Assembly: GCA_037178625.1 (NCBI GenBank)
Contig: CM074128.1
Location: forward strand, 3,968,001-4,032,000
Direction of reading: 5' to 3'
Origin: Skeletonema tropicum
Taxonomy: Eukaryota; Bacillariophyta; Thalassiosirophyceae; Thalassiosirales; Thalassiosiraceae
Length of the DNA stretch: 64,000 nt
This document shows positions 53,110-63,166 of the stretch, piece by piece. How positions within the stretch are numbered: position 1 is the first letter of the stretch; each line of letters opens with the position of its first letter. The notes under the pieces were generated by a model, which had not been told where the DNA came from, did not search any database, and worked only from the letters and a program-made list of their open reading frames with translations. The position numbers and the translations under genes were made by a program.

Positions 53110-55379
53110 CTAGATTTTCAAGGCTACAAAGCATCTCTGCTGTTTGTTAGCTCTTCGCGACACAAGCTGCCAAAAGAAGCCAGACTCCACTCCTACAACG
53201 TCTACCTCGTCAACAGCAATGATAATGTCCCCTTCTGATAATTTATTGCAAAATGGAGACATTGAATTGATCTTTTGTATACTTAGACCAACTCTTGTGG
53301 CTTCGACCACGATGCCCAATGGTCCTGATGGCACGTGGCACTCACATATTTCATTCCTCGGATCAGTGAAAACTTGTTCGAAGTTGAAACCAACGGCACC
53401 ATCCCTGTTATTGCCAGATGCGCTCAATAGCTCTTTCTCGAATGTAAGTTCTTTGCATGTCATATTAATTTCATGGCGTGATCCATCTTTCTCTTGACTA
53501 GAACGACTTGAAGCATTCTGATGGTCTCTAGCTTGGCCTTGATTCAACCCAAGCCGAGCTTTTGCTTTATTTTTGAAGTCTGTAGCAGACGTTCCGGCAG
53601 AAGAAGCACTGATGAATGATTCTTCATAGCTACCACGCGTTTTGATGGTCCCAAGGATGTTCTTCAGTTGATCGATGTTCTGGTTTGCACGCCCATCAGC
53701 CGAAAGATCCCTTAAATCATTAAATAAACTGTCAGGCGAGCTCACACAATCATTCTTAGTAAGGCTGTTCCCCTCACGGATTCCATCGAATATACTTGGT
53801 GAGTCGGAACATAACTGGCGCTCTCTATCTGTCATGCTGCCATTGAAGCTTTCTGGGACCCTTGTCGCTTCATTTTCTCTGATAATTGTTGGCGAGGCCA
53901 CGCATTTTTTCAAATTGTCGTTAGCATCATTGCTTCCCTCAACAGAAGGCAAATCATCAGTTTCTTCACTAGATATGCTAATTAAACTCTGCATTCTCAT
54001 TCTCGCTGATAAAATGAAAGGACTGAACCTTGCGCTGCGACTTGTAACACTGTTTTCACCCTTAGCAGGCTCACATCCACTTGAACATGCTGGAGAGCCA
54101 GCATCACGAATATCCATCCATGACATAGGTTGCTGCTTTTCTGCTCCTAATGGCCTTCGCCTGAATATCTTGTTGATTGCATATACATGCATAGACATCT
54201 TCTCCTTCACATTGCCTGGTAAGCTGTTCAAGTCAATGCTGCTTTCAGTGACTGAACCTTCTGTTTGTATGATATCTTGTCCATCTTCTAAATCGATTTC
54301 CTCCAAATCAGCGTCGTCATGATCGTCTTCTCTATTTGTTGCGCAAACCTGACCAGCAACATCTACCGATAGTTTTGGTGCATCATGTCCATCTTGCTCT
54401 GAGTCATCACTGTGTTGGCTCAGCGATCTCGAGAATTGAAGGTCTGGGATTTCGTCAACTTCGTTCTTATCTTCTTCTTTTAATCCTTTTGCATTCTTCG
54501 ACACATATGCTACCGCAGAAGCCAATAAAAGAAGACAAACTGATCCAACTGCTAATTAAAGTCCTACCCGAAGGGTCTGACTTAATGATGATTCTTGTTA
54601 TTATAGGTTTCGTTTCAGATGGTACTTCAGAAGGAACCAAACTAGGCTCATCAGAAGGAACCAAACTAGGCTCATCAGATGGGCTCAAACTCGGAACAGT
54701 TGTAGGAAATAACGATGGAACTGTGCACTTGGTGTTTGCTTGGAATAGAGGATGGCTCGGAGCTGGGAGAATCAGTAGGTACTGTTGACAGTGAAGGAGC
54801 CAACGATGGTTTGGTAGTTGGTGAAGTACTTAAAGTAGGCTGATCCGACGGTTGGCTGCTTGGTGAAGGTTGATATGGTTGGATTTAGAGACGGCTGGCT
54901 TGATGGAGAAGCTGATAGTCGTTGGTTGTGATCGATGGCTGGCTGCTGGGAGATGCAGATGATAGTAGGATTATCAGAGGGTTGGTTAGTCGGCGTTAAA
55001 CTGGGTCGACTAGAAGGCATAGAACTAGGCAGACTTGATGGACTCATAGAAGGATTTGCACTTGGTTCCGAGCTTGGTTGATATGAAGGTTCGGAGCTAG
55101 CAGTGGGGCTTGTAGAAGGTTGATAACTTGGTCCATTACTGATTGTAGGAGAGAAACTTGGATGAACCGAAGGCATGGCAGACTGTTGCAATGGTCGGCG
55201 TCAAAGTTGGTTTCATAGTCGGCTGGCTTGTTGGTAAATCTGTTTTGTTCGATTCTTCAATCTTTTCATTAATCTTGTCGAAGAAGTCCTTCATTTTCCC
55301 AGATATTTGCGAAGAAGCTGCCAGCAATCGGATCAGCCGATAGCCCGACTACAACAATCACCAACCGCAGCCCTTTCAT
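53110..55379 (-). pseudogene. PST-stalk / PDZ-like paralogue 3, broken by eight one-base disruptions
   Basis: The same layout as the two neighbours, but the frame changes eight times: 55330-55331, 55185-55186, 54958-54966, 54930-54934, 54909-54919, 54868-54869, 54723-54730 and 54551-54560. Alignment by eye to paralogue 1 and 2 DNA shows one extra base at each stalk site. The start is ATG 55379 (MKGLRLVIVVVGLS). The second membrane span reads LAVGSVCLLLLASAVAYVS after the last disruption. The cytosolic and PDZ-like part (53110-54525, 471 residues from 54525) is one long clean frame. 2270 nt minus eight is a multiple of three. It is either a young pseudogene or a locus with consensus errors. 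Confidence 0.7.
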
Positions 55380-55838
55380 ATTGGTTTGTCAATATGATGA
55401 TTTAAACAGACGCCTCGCTCTATCTGGTAGGTCGCTGTCGCTGCCTGGTCGGTGTGAGATGCTCTTTTTGTCCTTGCTTTTGCGAGTGTTTGGTAGGGGA
55501 AGTGGCGATGATGAGAAATCTGAAACCTCTGTCTCGAAGATGAGTATCTGTGCCATACAGTGCACGTAGGAATTTAAAGACAGCGTCTCTTATCCCTCTT
55601 CACCATTTTGTGCGACGCTACGATACCAAAGCAACAGTGACAGTTATCTACGTTAGTTGGCAAAAGCATCGCTTGCTTTCACCGCTTTCACCAACACCAA
55701 CTGCATCCTGCATCCTACCGCTGCTTCCATTCTATCTCTACGGACTCCACATATTCACTACCACTTCTATTCTACTTGGTACTATATAGGAGTACATCTT
55801 AAAAGCATTGTTTATAGATAGGAAAAGACTCCTGCACG
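55380..55838. promoter_or_regulatory. Divergent intergenic region with ACGTAGGAATT (55564-55574)
   Basis: Lies between PST paralogue 3 (minus) and the M50 protease (plus). It contains the ACGTAGGAATT word near its middle and no supported gene. Confidence 0.3.
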
Positions 55839-56858
55839 ATGGCGGTGTCAATACCATCATCCCTTCCTCTCAGCTGCTGCTGCCCGAAGAGTTTGAATTT
55901 AAAGATGAGAATTCACATATCTTCCATCTTCCTCTTACTGATCGCACTCCTTGCCAGCCTACGATACATCTCAACATATCATCTGTACAGCGTTCTCGTT
56001 GTCATTCTGTTTGGCCCAATCCTCACAATAACAACTCTTATTCATGAATTGGCACATATATGTATGTCACGATGGTTGTTATTGGACAGATCAGATGATA
56101 CCGAGACAGAAATTATACTGTGGCCACTTGGCGGCTATCATTATTCGGACGGTTTATCCGCATCGTCGTCAGCTGGGGAACAGCGTGGACAAAGGGGCAC
56201 ACTAAAGACTGATATATTGATTGCATTAGCTGGGGTTCTATCTCATGGACCTCAAGGTTTATTTTGGTTCCTGATATACTTGGCGATCAATTCTGGAGAA
56301 GTTGCAGAATTTCAATTTCGAACCTATTTCACAATCATTAGCAGTGGTCCTCAGGGATTCTTCTCAACAATTTGTGAGCAGTCTATACTGCTCAATATCT
56401 TGCTCATGTGGTTCAACTTATTTCTTCCAATATATCCACTCGATGGAGCGAGAATAATGACGTCAACAATGTTACTAATGGGCGTTGCATTGAATAAAGC
56501 AGCGTTCTTGACGATGCTCATAACAATGTTTGTGAGTTTGGTTTTATTCGTCATGTCTATAATAAGTTTCACTGATGGAATAGGCATAAGTGGTACGTTT
56601 GGGTTTCTTCTATCGATCTTCGCAACGTTGCAAAGTTATCAACTTTACTTTATGATTACTGGTGGACGGCTGCGTGAGCATAAGCTATTCGGCAGAGCCT
56701 GTTATATTAATAGAGTATCTCGACCAGTAGGGATGTTTCAACTTAGTTCGGCGGCAAGAATGGCATCGGGAGCCGAGGGAGAGGAGGCAGATGATGATCA
56801 ACGCGAAGACGAAACTATGGTACCGACCGAAACGGAAGCTACTGCTCAAAGCAGCTGA
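55839..56858 (+). CDS. Site-2-protease-type M50 zinc metalloprotease
   Basis: A single intact exon of 339 residues. Multiple membrane spans surround the zinc motif HELAH (69-73) and the distal YPLDGARIM (about 200), which supplies the third ligand Asp as in NPDG/PLDG of M50 peptidases. Such enzymes cut transmembrane substrates within the bilayer. The last ~45 residues are hydrophilic and acidic. No PDZ or CBS domain is present. A second in-frame Met, 22 codons in, directly precedes the first span and is a possible start. Confidence 0.85.
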   Translation: MAVSIPSSLPLSCCCPKSLNLKMRIHISSIFLLLIALLASLRYISTYHLYSVLVVILFGPILTITTLIHELAHICMSRWLLLDRSDDTETEIILWPLGGYHYSDGLSASSSAGEQRGQRGTLKTDILIALAGVLSHGPQGLFWFLIYLAINSGEVAEFQFRTYFTIISSGPQGFFSTICEQSILLNILLMWFNLFLPIYPLDGARIMTSTMLLMGVALNKAAFLTMLITMFVSLVLFVMSIISFTDGIGISGTFGFLLSIFATLQSYQLYFMITGGRLREHKLFGRACYINRVSRPVGMFQLSSAARMASGAEGEEADDDQREDETMVPTETEATAQSS

Positions 56859-56888
56859 TTCTTGGTTTCAAGGTCGACTGCGCCAGTG

Positions 56889-57620
56889 TTATGCAATCTG
56901 CTCTACATCATTCAACGTAAGTTGATCCCCATTATATGCTAAATGCGCTACATAAACTTCACAATTGTACACTCGTTTCTTTCCAAACTCTAACACCTTG
57001 GGGCAATACTTTAACAGTGCACATTCTATCCATACCCCGTGTGATACGACAGCTATTGATTGTTGTGGTTGCTGTGTCAGCCATGTAAGAAAGTTGTCTA
57101 TTCGTCTTACAACATCATCTCGGGTTTCTCGTATATGAGGTTGCCAATCTAAGTCGTCATCAGATGAAAGTGATGGATGGTGACATGTCAAATGAGGAAA
57201 TTCGGCTCTGATTTGGGAGAGTGGGCTGCGGCGATCAGGATAGTGCATACCAAATGCTTCTCTTATATCTCCATGGCAGCATATTGATCTGAAGTTCGGA
57301 AATATGAGCGATGCTGTTTGAATGCATCGTGTCAGTGGCGAGCACACAACAAGATCTATAGGATGCTTTGTGTTGCAAAATGTTGTGTCCATAGCGTTAC
57401 TACTCCTCCCTGCCGTACTTCTAATATCTAAAACTAAGCCCACCTGCCTTAGCTTTGCTCCTAGCTCACAAGCTTGCATTTCGCCATGTGGAATTAATGG
57501 TGGATCAGTATACCTCTCATCAAACAGATTCGGCATTTGCCCAGTATTAGGATCTGGCACATTATGTCTCGCCACACCGTGGCGGATAAAGTAAACTGTT
57601 TTCGGCTGCTGTTGTTGCAT
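56889..57620 (-). CDS. Histidine phosphatase superfamily (phosphoglycerate-mutase-like) protein
   Basis: A single intact exon of 243 residues. The catalytic RHG motif is at 13-15 (VYFIRHGVARHN), the second Arg in VVCSPLTRCIQTA, and the second catalytic His in VVSHGVWIECALL. REAFGMHYPDRR supplies the acidic region. It resembles the fungal/plant PGM-like phosphatases, with the substrate not predictable. The stop is 30 bp from the M50 gene stop (convergent). Confidence 0.85.
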   Translation of the reverse strand: MQQQQPKTVYFIRHGVARHNVPDPNTGQMPNLFDERYTDPPLIPHGEMQACELGAKLRQVGLVLDIRSTAGRSSNAMDTTFCNTKHPIDLVVCSPLTRCIQTASLIFPNFRSICCHGDIREAFGMHYPDRRSPLSQIRAEFPHLTCHHPSLSSDDDLDWQPHIRETRDDVVRRIDNFLTWLTQQPQQSIAVVSHGVWIECALLKYCPKVLEFGKKRVYNCEVYVAHLAYNGDQLTLNDVEQIA

Positions 57621-57813
57621 TGTCTATAGCTATTATTATACCACTTTGCCCCGCGCAAGCGGTTGCAACATAGAGCGGTGGTCTTGGTTGCAATCGATGA
57701 TATGCATACGATGCTGATTGATGCTGCCGGGAAATTGCTTACTGCTCTATTGCTTCGGAAAAAAAGGTAGGCAGGAGGGAGAGATCGTAACTTTGGCGCG
57801 AATGTAAGTACGT

Positions 57814-57824
57814 ACGTAGGAACT
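57814..57824 (+). promoter_or_regulatory. ACGTAGGAACT motif between divergent genes
   Basis: Located about 100 bp upstream of the permease ATG and about 195 bp upstream of the phosphatase ATG, next to a CGTACGTA run. It is identical to the motif at 52840-52850 on the other strand. Confidence 0.3.
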
Positions 57825-57926
57825 AGTACCTTTTTTACCGCCAATCATACCTCTCCAGTCTCCAGTAGCATTTTCTATCCCATCAAATGAGAGGAGGAAC
57901 GTCACTTTGAGCCGTCCTACTCAACA

Positions 57927-59692
57927 ATGACAGTGGCTGCCGGTGTATCTGAACAAAACCCCTTGGTAGGTGGCAATGGGCAGCACCGTAATGAACCTGA
58001 GGAGCTTCATAGACACCTCAGTCTATTTGATTTAGTGTGTATTGGAGTTGGAGCTACTGTCGGCAGCGGTTTCTTTGTGTTGATTGGTTTGATAGCTCAT
58101 ACATCGGCCGGACCAGCGGTGTTCTTATCATGGGGTATTGCAGGAGTTGCAGCGTCAGCATCAGGGCTTTGCTATGCGGAAATGGGAGGTCGCTTTCCTG
58201 ACGCTGGCTCATCTTACCTGTACGCTAAAGAGACGATGGGAGAGCTGGCTTCGGTCATAGCTGCAGCATGCTTGACGCTAGAGTACACAGGAAGCGCAAG
58301 CGCTGTAGCTAGGTCTTGGGGAGACAAGGTAGTAGAATACATCAGATCAAAGAACAGTGAATCAATCCTCATATCAATCCTCGATCCTGGACTGGGCATC
58401 AACCCCTGTGCATTTGTCGTGTCATTGGGTTCTGTCCTCTTGTTATTGGAGGGCGTGAAGGAGTCAAAGTCGGTGACAAACTTCTTCTCAACTTTAAAAG
58501 TTGCATTGGTGACGTTTATTGTAATAATGTCCCTAATTTTGGCCAAGAAAGAGAATTTGACACCTTTGATACCACCAGAATTTGGTGCGCCGGGGATTTT
58601 GCGTGGAGCAACATCATCGTTCTTTGGATATATTGGTTTCGATGAATTATGCTGTCTCTCAGGAGAGGCAAAAAACCCATCCAAAAACATCCCACGTGCG
58701 ATCATTCTCACTTTAATCATTGTCACGACCATATATATAACAGCTTCGCTTGGACTCGCGGGAATGGTTCCATATGAGGAGATATCATCATCGTCAGGAT
58801 TCCCAAATGGCTTCAGGTATGCTGGTTATGGTTGGGCAGCAGAGATAACAGCTGTGAGTCACCCATGTCTTTCTATTGTACTCAAACTTGCTCTCCCTAT
58901 AATGCATTTCTAACTGTTATATCGTAAACCAGCTTGGAGAATTGGCAGTGCTTCCTATAGTAGTACTGGTAACAATAATGGCCCAACCTAGGCTTTGCTA
59001 CGCAATGAGCGTGGATGGGCTACTTCCTCCAATATTCACAGAGATGGATAGTTCAGGAAATTTACGTGGAGGTACTTTTATTGCTGGAGTCGTCATGGTA
59101 GTGTAAGTAGTTCGTCCACAATTCTACAGAGTGCTTCTTTTTTCACAGCTGACCTTCTTTGCCTATTCCCTGCAGAATTGCAACATTGGTTCCATTTACT
59201 TACCTGGATGATTTAGTTTCATCAGGAATACTTCTTGCATTCGCAATGACTGATGCGAGTGTGATTCTTGCGAGGCAGACTCCACCCGCGGACGATACTT
59301 GTTATCCATTGGAAAATAAGGTGGTTGCTTTCAACATCTTATCATTTGTCACGGGCTTACTACTACGCAGTTACTTATCTCATGACGCCACTGCAAGCTG
59401 GATACAAATACTTACAATTTTATCATGTGCTGGCACTTGCTTCCTCGGTTACAAAATACAGAATCACTGCAGTTGGACTCACAATAAACATTCCGAGTTC
59501 CTGACACCGTTCGTGCCTACGCTACCTTTGATTGGATGCTTTGTTAGTCTCTATCTTATTGCACAGCTTGAGTTGAGCGGATTGTTGGCAATCTTCGGAT
59601 ATGTAGGAATGTTTGTTGGTTTTTACTTTTACCAAATACAAAAAAGAGTTAGCAGCAGAATCGACGTAGAGGCAATGATATCGATGCATTGA
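57927..59692 (+). CDS. Amino-acid permease, CAT/APC family
   Basis: Exons 57927-58853, 58933-59102 and 59176-59692 (introns 79 and 73 nt) give 537 residues in a clean frame. The first span has the APC signature GVGATVGSGFFVLIGL, followed by CYAEMGGRFPDAGSSYLY, GFDELCCLSGEAKNPSKNIP (consensus helix/loop of cationic amino-acid transporters) and PRLCYAMSVDGLLPP. About 12 membrane spans are expected. Likely imports cationic or neutral amino acids at the plasma or vacuolar membrane. The N-terminal ~30 residues are cytosolic. Confidence 0.88.
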
Positions 59693-59728
59693 AGTGCCTA
59701 AAAATGTACAAATACCTTAAAGTAGGAT

Positions 59729-61228
59729 TTAGAGCACAGTTGTTGATGGTAACTGCGTAAACGATAACGCTGTTCCGACAAGAAATAGTAAGGACGATAC
59801 CGACAGCTGTGCCACTTCATTCAACCTTTCAGTCGGAATCAAGAAGAAGCCTATCGCTGTGCCTAAACTCTGCACACATTTATACCAGCCTACGGCACGA
59901 GAATGATCATGCCCAGACTTGTAAAAGGAACCTATCAACCAATAGCAGTATACCTGAATCTGTGCATCAGCAAAGCCCCACAATGCAAACGCAGTTGAGG
60001 GTATAATAGCTCGAATCTCTGAAATATCGTTTGCGATTAAAGACAAGCTGTTCCTTGCAGAGAACTCTTGGAAAAATGCAATCGCATTTCCAGTGCCGTT
60101 GATGAGGACAAACAGCCCCATACAAATGATTGCCCGTTTACGTGGGCTATCGAACTGTGTCTTTTCGTTGTCAAGAAATCGACCGACCACAATTGCACCA
60201 AGTATCTCCATTAGATGAAAAATGATCAATTCCGCTCCGATGGATCTTTTCGTGAAGAATCTATTTCCAAAAGTTGCTTGTTGATAAGGTTGATTGAAAC
60301 CTGTGTACATGAAGAGGGGTGACAAATACATCATCTCTCGTGTGAAAAATATTTGAATCGTTCCTTTGGCTTCTTCAAACCATGACTTTGTGCTCAAATC
60401 TTCATTCATTGCTGCTCCACTCTCAATTTTCTCACTCTGGGAGTCGCCTCTATCATACTGCGCACTAGAATCTACGGTGAGAGGAGTTTGTTCTGATTTC
60501 ATCTCAAGGTCCTTTTCTTCGTTGACTGTATCATGAATCTGAAGCATTGATGGAGGCAAGAGGAACTGAGTAAAGATTGCTCCAATGAATATAAATCCAA
60601 GGAAGATTATATACAGAGATGTTGACCCCTCTGGCTTTTTGTTGTAGTAAATGAAACTGATGCTCCCACCAACTAATGAAGAACATTGAAATATAGACCA
60701 GAAAATGCTCATTAGAGTCCCAGCTTTTCCTTTGCTTCCATCACCACTGTTGTTTGTATCCAGATGATTCTTGTTACTTTCCAATTCCTCTGCTCTTGTG
60801 GCATATTGAAGAATCAAGCGTCCTTGAGCAGTCCATAGTGCTGATGCACCTACCCCAAGCATTGCTCCCCCAGCAACGACCAAGCGTCGAGCCCATCGGA
60901 CATCTTCACCTCCATATTCAAAGTAAATTAAGGAGGCAAGCACGAGATTTCCATAACATATAACCCCAACAAACATGGCCAGCCGGCAACCAAACTTGTT
61001 GATAATACCCGGTGCAACAAGACATGTCACAGTGAACGTAAGGTAGACAGCCGAAACACAATCAGCTGCAAGCGCACTTCCATAAATAGATGCCGAATAA
61101 AACTGTACGGTTGTATAGGCGGCAAAGACCCAAAAGAAGACGAGCCCAAGTGCTGAGGTTTGTACCACCGGAGTTCTATACCATGGAGGTGTGTGTTTCA
61201 CAAGATAGTTATCAATTGCTGCAAACAT
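59729..61228 (-). CDS. UNC93-like major facilitator transporter
   Basis: A single intact exon of 499 residues with about eleven hydrophobic spans. Family marks are LGLVFFWVFAAYTTVQFY in the first span, GVGASALWTAQGRLILQYA in the middle of the N-half, and YTGFNQPYQQATFGNRF after a charged central loop. The substrate is unknown; animal relatives include UNC-93, with ion-channel or receptor-trafficking roles. It is convergent with the permease (36 bp between stops). Confidence 0.85.
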   Translation of the reverse strand: MFAAIDNYLVKHTPPWYRTPVVQTSALGLVFFWVFAAYTTVQFYSASIYGSALAADCVSAVYLTFTVTCLVAPGIINKFGCRLAMFVGVICYGNLVLASLIYFEYGGEDVRWARRLVVAGGAMLGVGASALWTAQGRLILQYATRAEELESNKNHLDTNNSGDGSKGKAGTLMSIFWSIFQCSSLVGGSISFIYYNKKPEGSTSLYIIFLGFIFIGAIFTQFLLPPSMLQIHDTVNEEKDLEMKSEQTPLTVDSSAQYDRGDSQSEKIESGAAMNEDLSTKSWFEEAKGTIQIFFTREMMYLSPLFMYTGFNQPYQQATFGNRFFTKRSIGAELIIFHLMEILGAIVVGRFLDNEKTQFDSPRKRAIICMGLFVLINGTGNAIAFFQEFSARNSLSLIANDISEIRAIIPSTAFALWGFADAQIQVYCYWLIGSFYKSGHDHSRAVGWYKCVQSLGTAIGFFLIPTERLNEVAQLSVSSLLFLVGTALSFTQLPSTTVL

Positions 61229-61535
61229 TGTTGTGATATTTTTGAAAACGAAGTTTGCTCGGAAGTCTTACTTTTGTAACGGCGGCTCTTCTTAATGATG
61301 TGGGGCAGCGATGATGAGCGAGTAGTTGATCTATTTCTTAATCTCATAGCCAGCCAATTAAACCAACACTAAGCTGCAATCATCCAGATCACCTCGCATT
61401 GATGTGCTCATGATGGCAATTATCTTTTTGATGTCATTGCTACTTGCTACCATGTTCGGTTTTGGCGCGCTTCCTACGCCATGAAGGCCTACTGGTTCAC
61501 CGACCATCCTTCCTACTACCTTCTTACTATGAACT
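61229..61535. other. Divergent spacer between UNC93-like and EED genes
   Basis: About 307 bp with no supported gene; a shared promoter region is likely. Confidence 0.4.
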
Positions 61536-63091
61536 ATGAAATCAACATTGCCGCCACTGCCAGCTATTTGCCTTGCTCATATGCCATCCTGCTTTCACGG
61601 AGATATGGCGACCGCTATACCATCTGGCTATCGTCTAAGCGCTTCTATTCATGAAGATCACGAACATCCGATTTACTGTGTGGCCTTCTCTCCAGCTCTG
61701 CACGAGAATGACGATGACGGCAGCAAGTCTACTCTGAAATATTTTGCAACATGTGCGGGTCAATTCATACACGTTTACGAAGTCGACACTGCAGTGTCTG
61801 ACAATGTCAAAACAAAGCAGAGCAGTTTAACAGTGAGACAAGTGTATCGTGATGTGGACGACGAAGAAGAATTCTACACATGTGCATTTGGTGGGAGAGG
61901 AATCACTGAGGGAAAAGCAAATCGAAATTCAACTGCCTACAAAAGTGAAGCCATCTACATTGGAGACAACAAATGCAAACAATCCAGAGGCACAAAACGT
62001 CAAAGAATGAACGATGAACATGACAATACAATACATGATCTCTCTCTACGTCAAGGACCTCCGCTGCTGTGCGTTTCTGGAAAAAGGGGGATAATCAAAG
62101 TCATTGACACAGTGCTCCAATCACTTGTCATGACACTGCTTGGGCATGGAGATTCAGTGAATGATTTGAAGTGCAGCCCGACAAACGAATCACTACTACT
62201 TTCTGGATCAAAGGACCACTCAATACGTTTATGGAATTTACAACATGGTGCGATGATTGCAATCTTTGCTGGACATGACGGACACAGAGGACAAGTTTTG
62301 AGCCTATCATGGCATTGTAGCGGAACAAATTTTGCAAGTAGTGCCTTTGATAACACCATCAAGCTTTGGAATGTGTCTGATAGACTTACAGCAGGAAAAG
62401 CTGAAAAGGAAGGGTCTGTAGAGGCAGCTATTCGTCGAAGTTTTGAGATGAAACGTGGTGACAAGTTCACAACAGCAATAGAACAAACTCCTTACTTCTC
62501 TACAGACTCTGTCCATGATCTGCCTGGCTGTGTAGGTATGGACAAGTCTGTGTATATTACTCGTGTCTTGCAAGTTGCATAAGTATGCTCACACAAACTC
62601 ATTTTTGTTCTCACTCCTAGACTGTATACAATTTGTGAATGATTTGATACTCTCGAAGTCTGTCCAAAACGTAGTAGTGTTGTGGAAACCTATCGTGACT
62701 AGTGAAGACTTTCAAGCCTTCAATACAATGTACCCAGCCCACGTCAACGAGAACAGGAAGAATGACGACAGAATTAAATCCAAGATTATGTTTTTACGCG
62801 AGTTTACTTTGGATAAGTGCGATAATTGGTTCATTCGATTTGGTTCTTCACCTTGCAATGAGATACTGGCATTGGGCAATCTCAAGGATGAAGTGAAAGT
62901 TTGGAAACTGATGGGGAGTAAAGATGACGACGAAGGACATTGGATGTTTTGGCGATAACAATGAAGGGTTTTTGTGCAAGTTAAAGACAGGTGGATCAAC
63001 AGTTAGGATGGTTGCAATCGCAGGAATAGAGTGTTTTGTGGCCGTGTGTGACGATTCATCTATTTGGATGTTCAAGGCAATTGAATCATGA
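61536..63091 (+). CDS. EED: EED/ESC WD40 subunit of Polycomb repressive complex 2, one frame break
   Basis: Exons 61536-62535 and 62621-63091 (85-nt intron inside an Asp codon). WD40 blades follow the EED pattern: HPIYCVAFSP; GIIKVIDTVLQSLVMTLLGH; VNDLKCSP, SKDHSIRLWNLQ; FDNTIKLWNVSD; CIQFVNDLILSKSVQN with LWKP; ILALGNLKDEVKVWKL; and a last blade with VAVCDDSSIWMF. EED reads H3K27me3 and activates the methyltransferase E(z). Near the end, TTTT at 62947-62950 carries one base too many, after which the last blade is in the next frame up to the stop at 63091; skipping one gives 489 residues and restores the phase. Without it the protein would lose its final blade. Confidence 0.88.
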
Positions 63092-63166
63092 ACGCAACTC
63101 TTATCATATCTGACATCATTTTCATTATCGCTTACATCACTACAAGTAAAGACACCATTATCAGGT

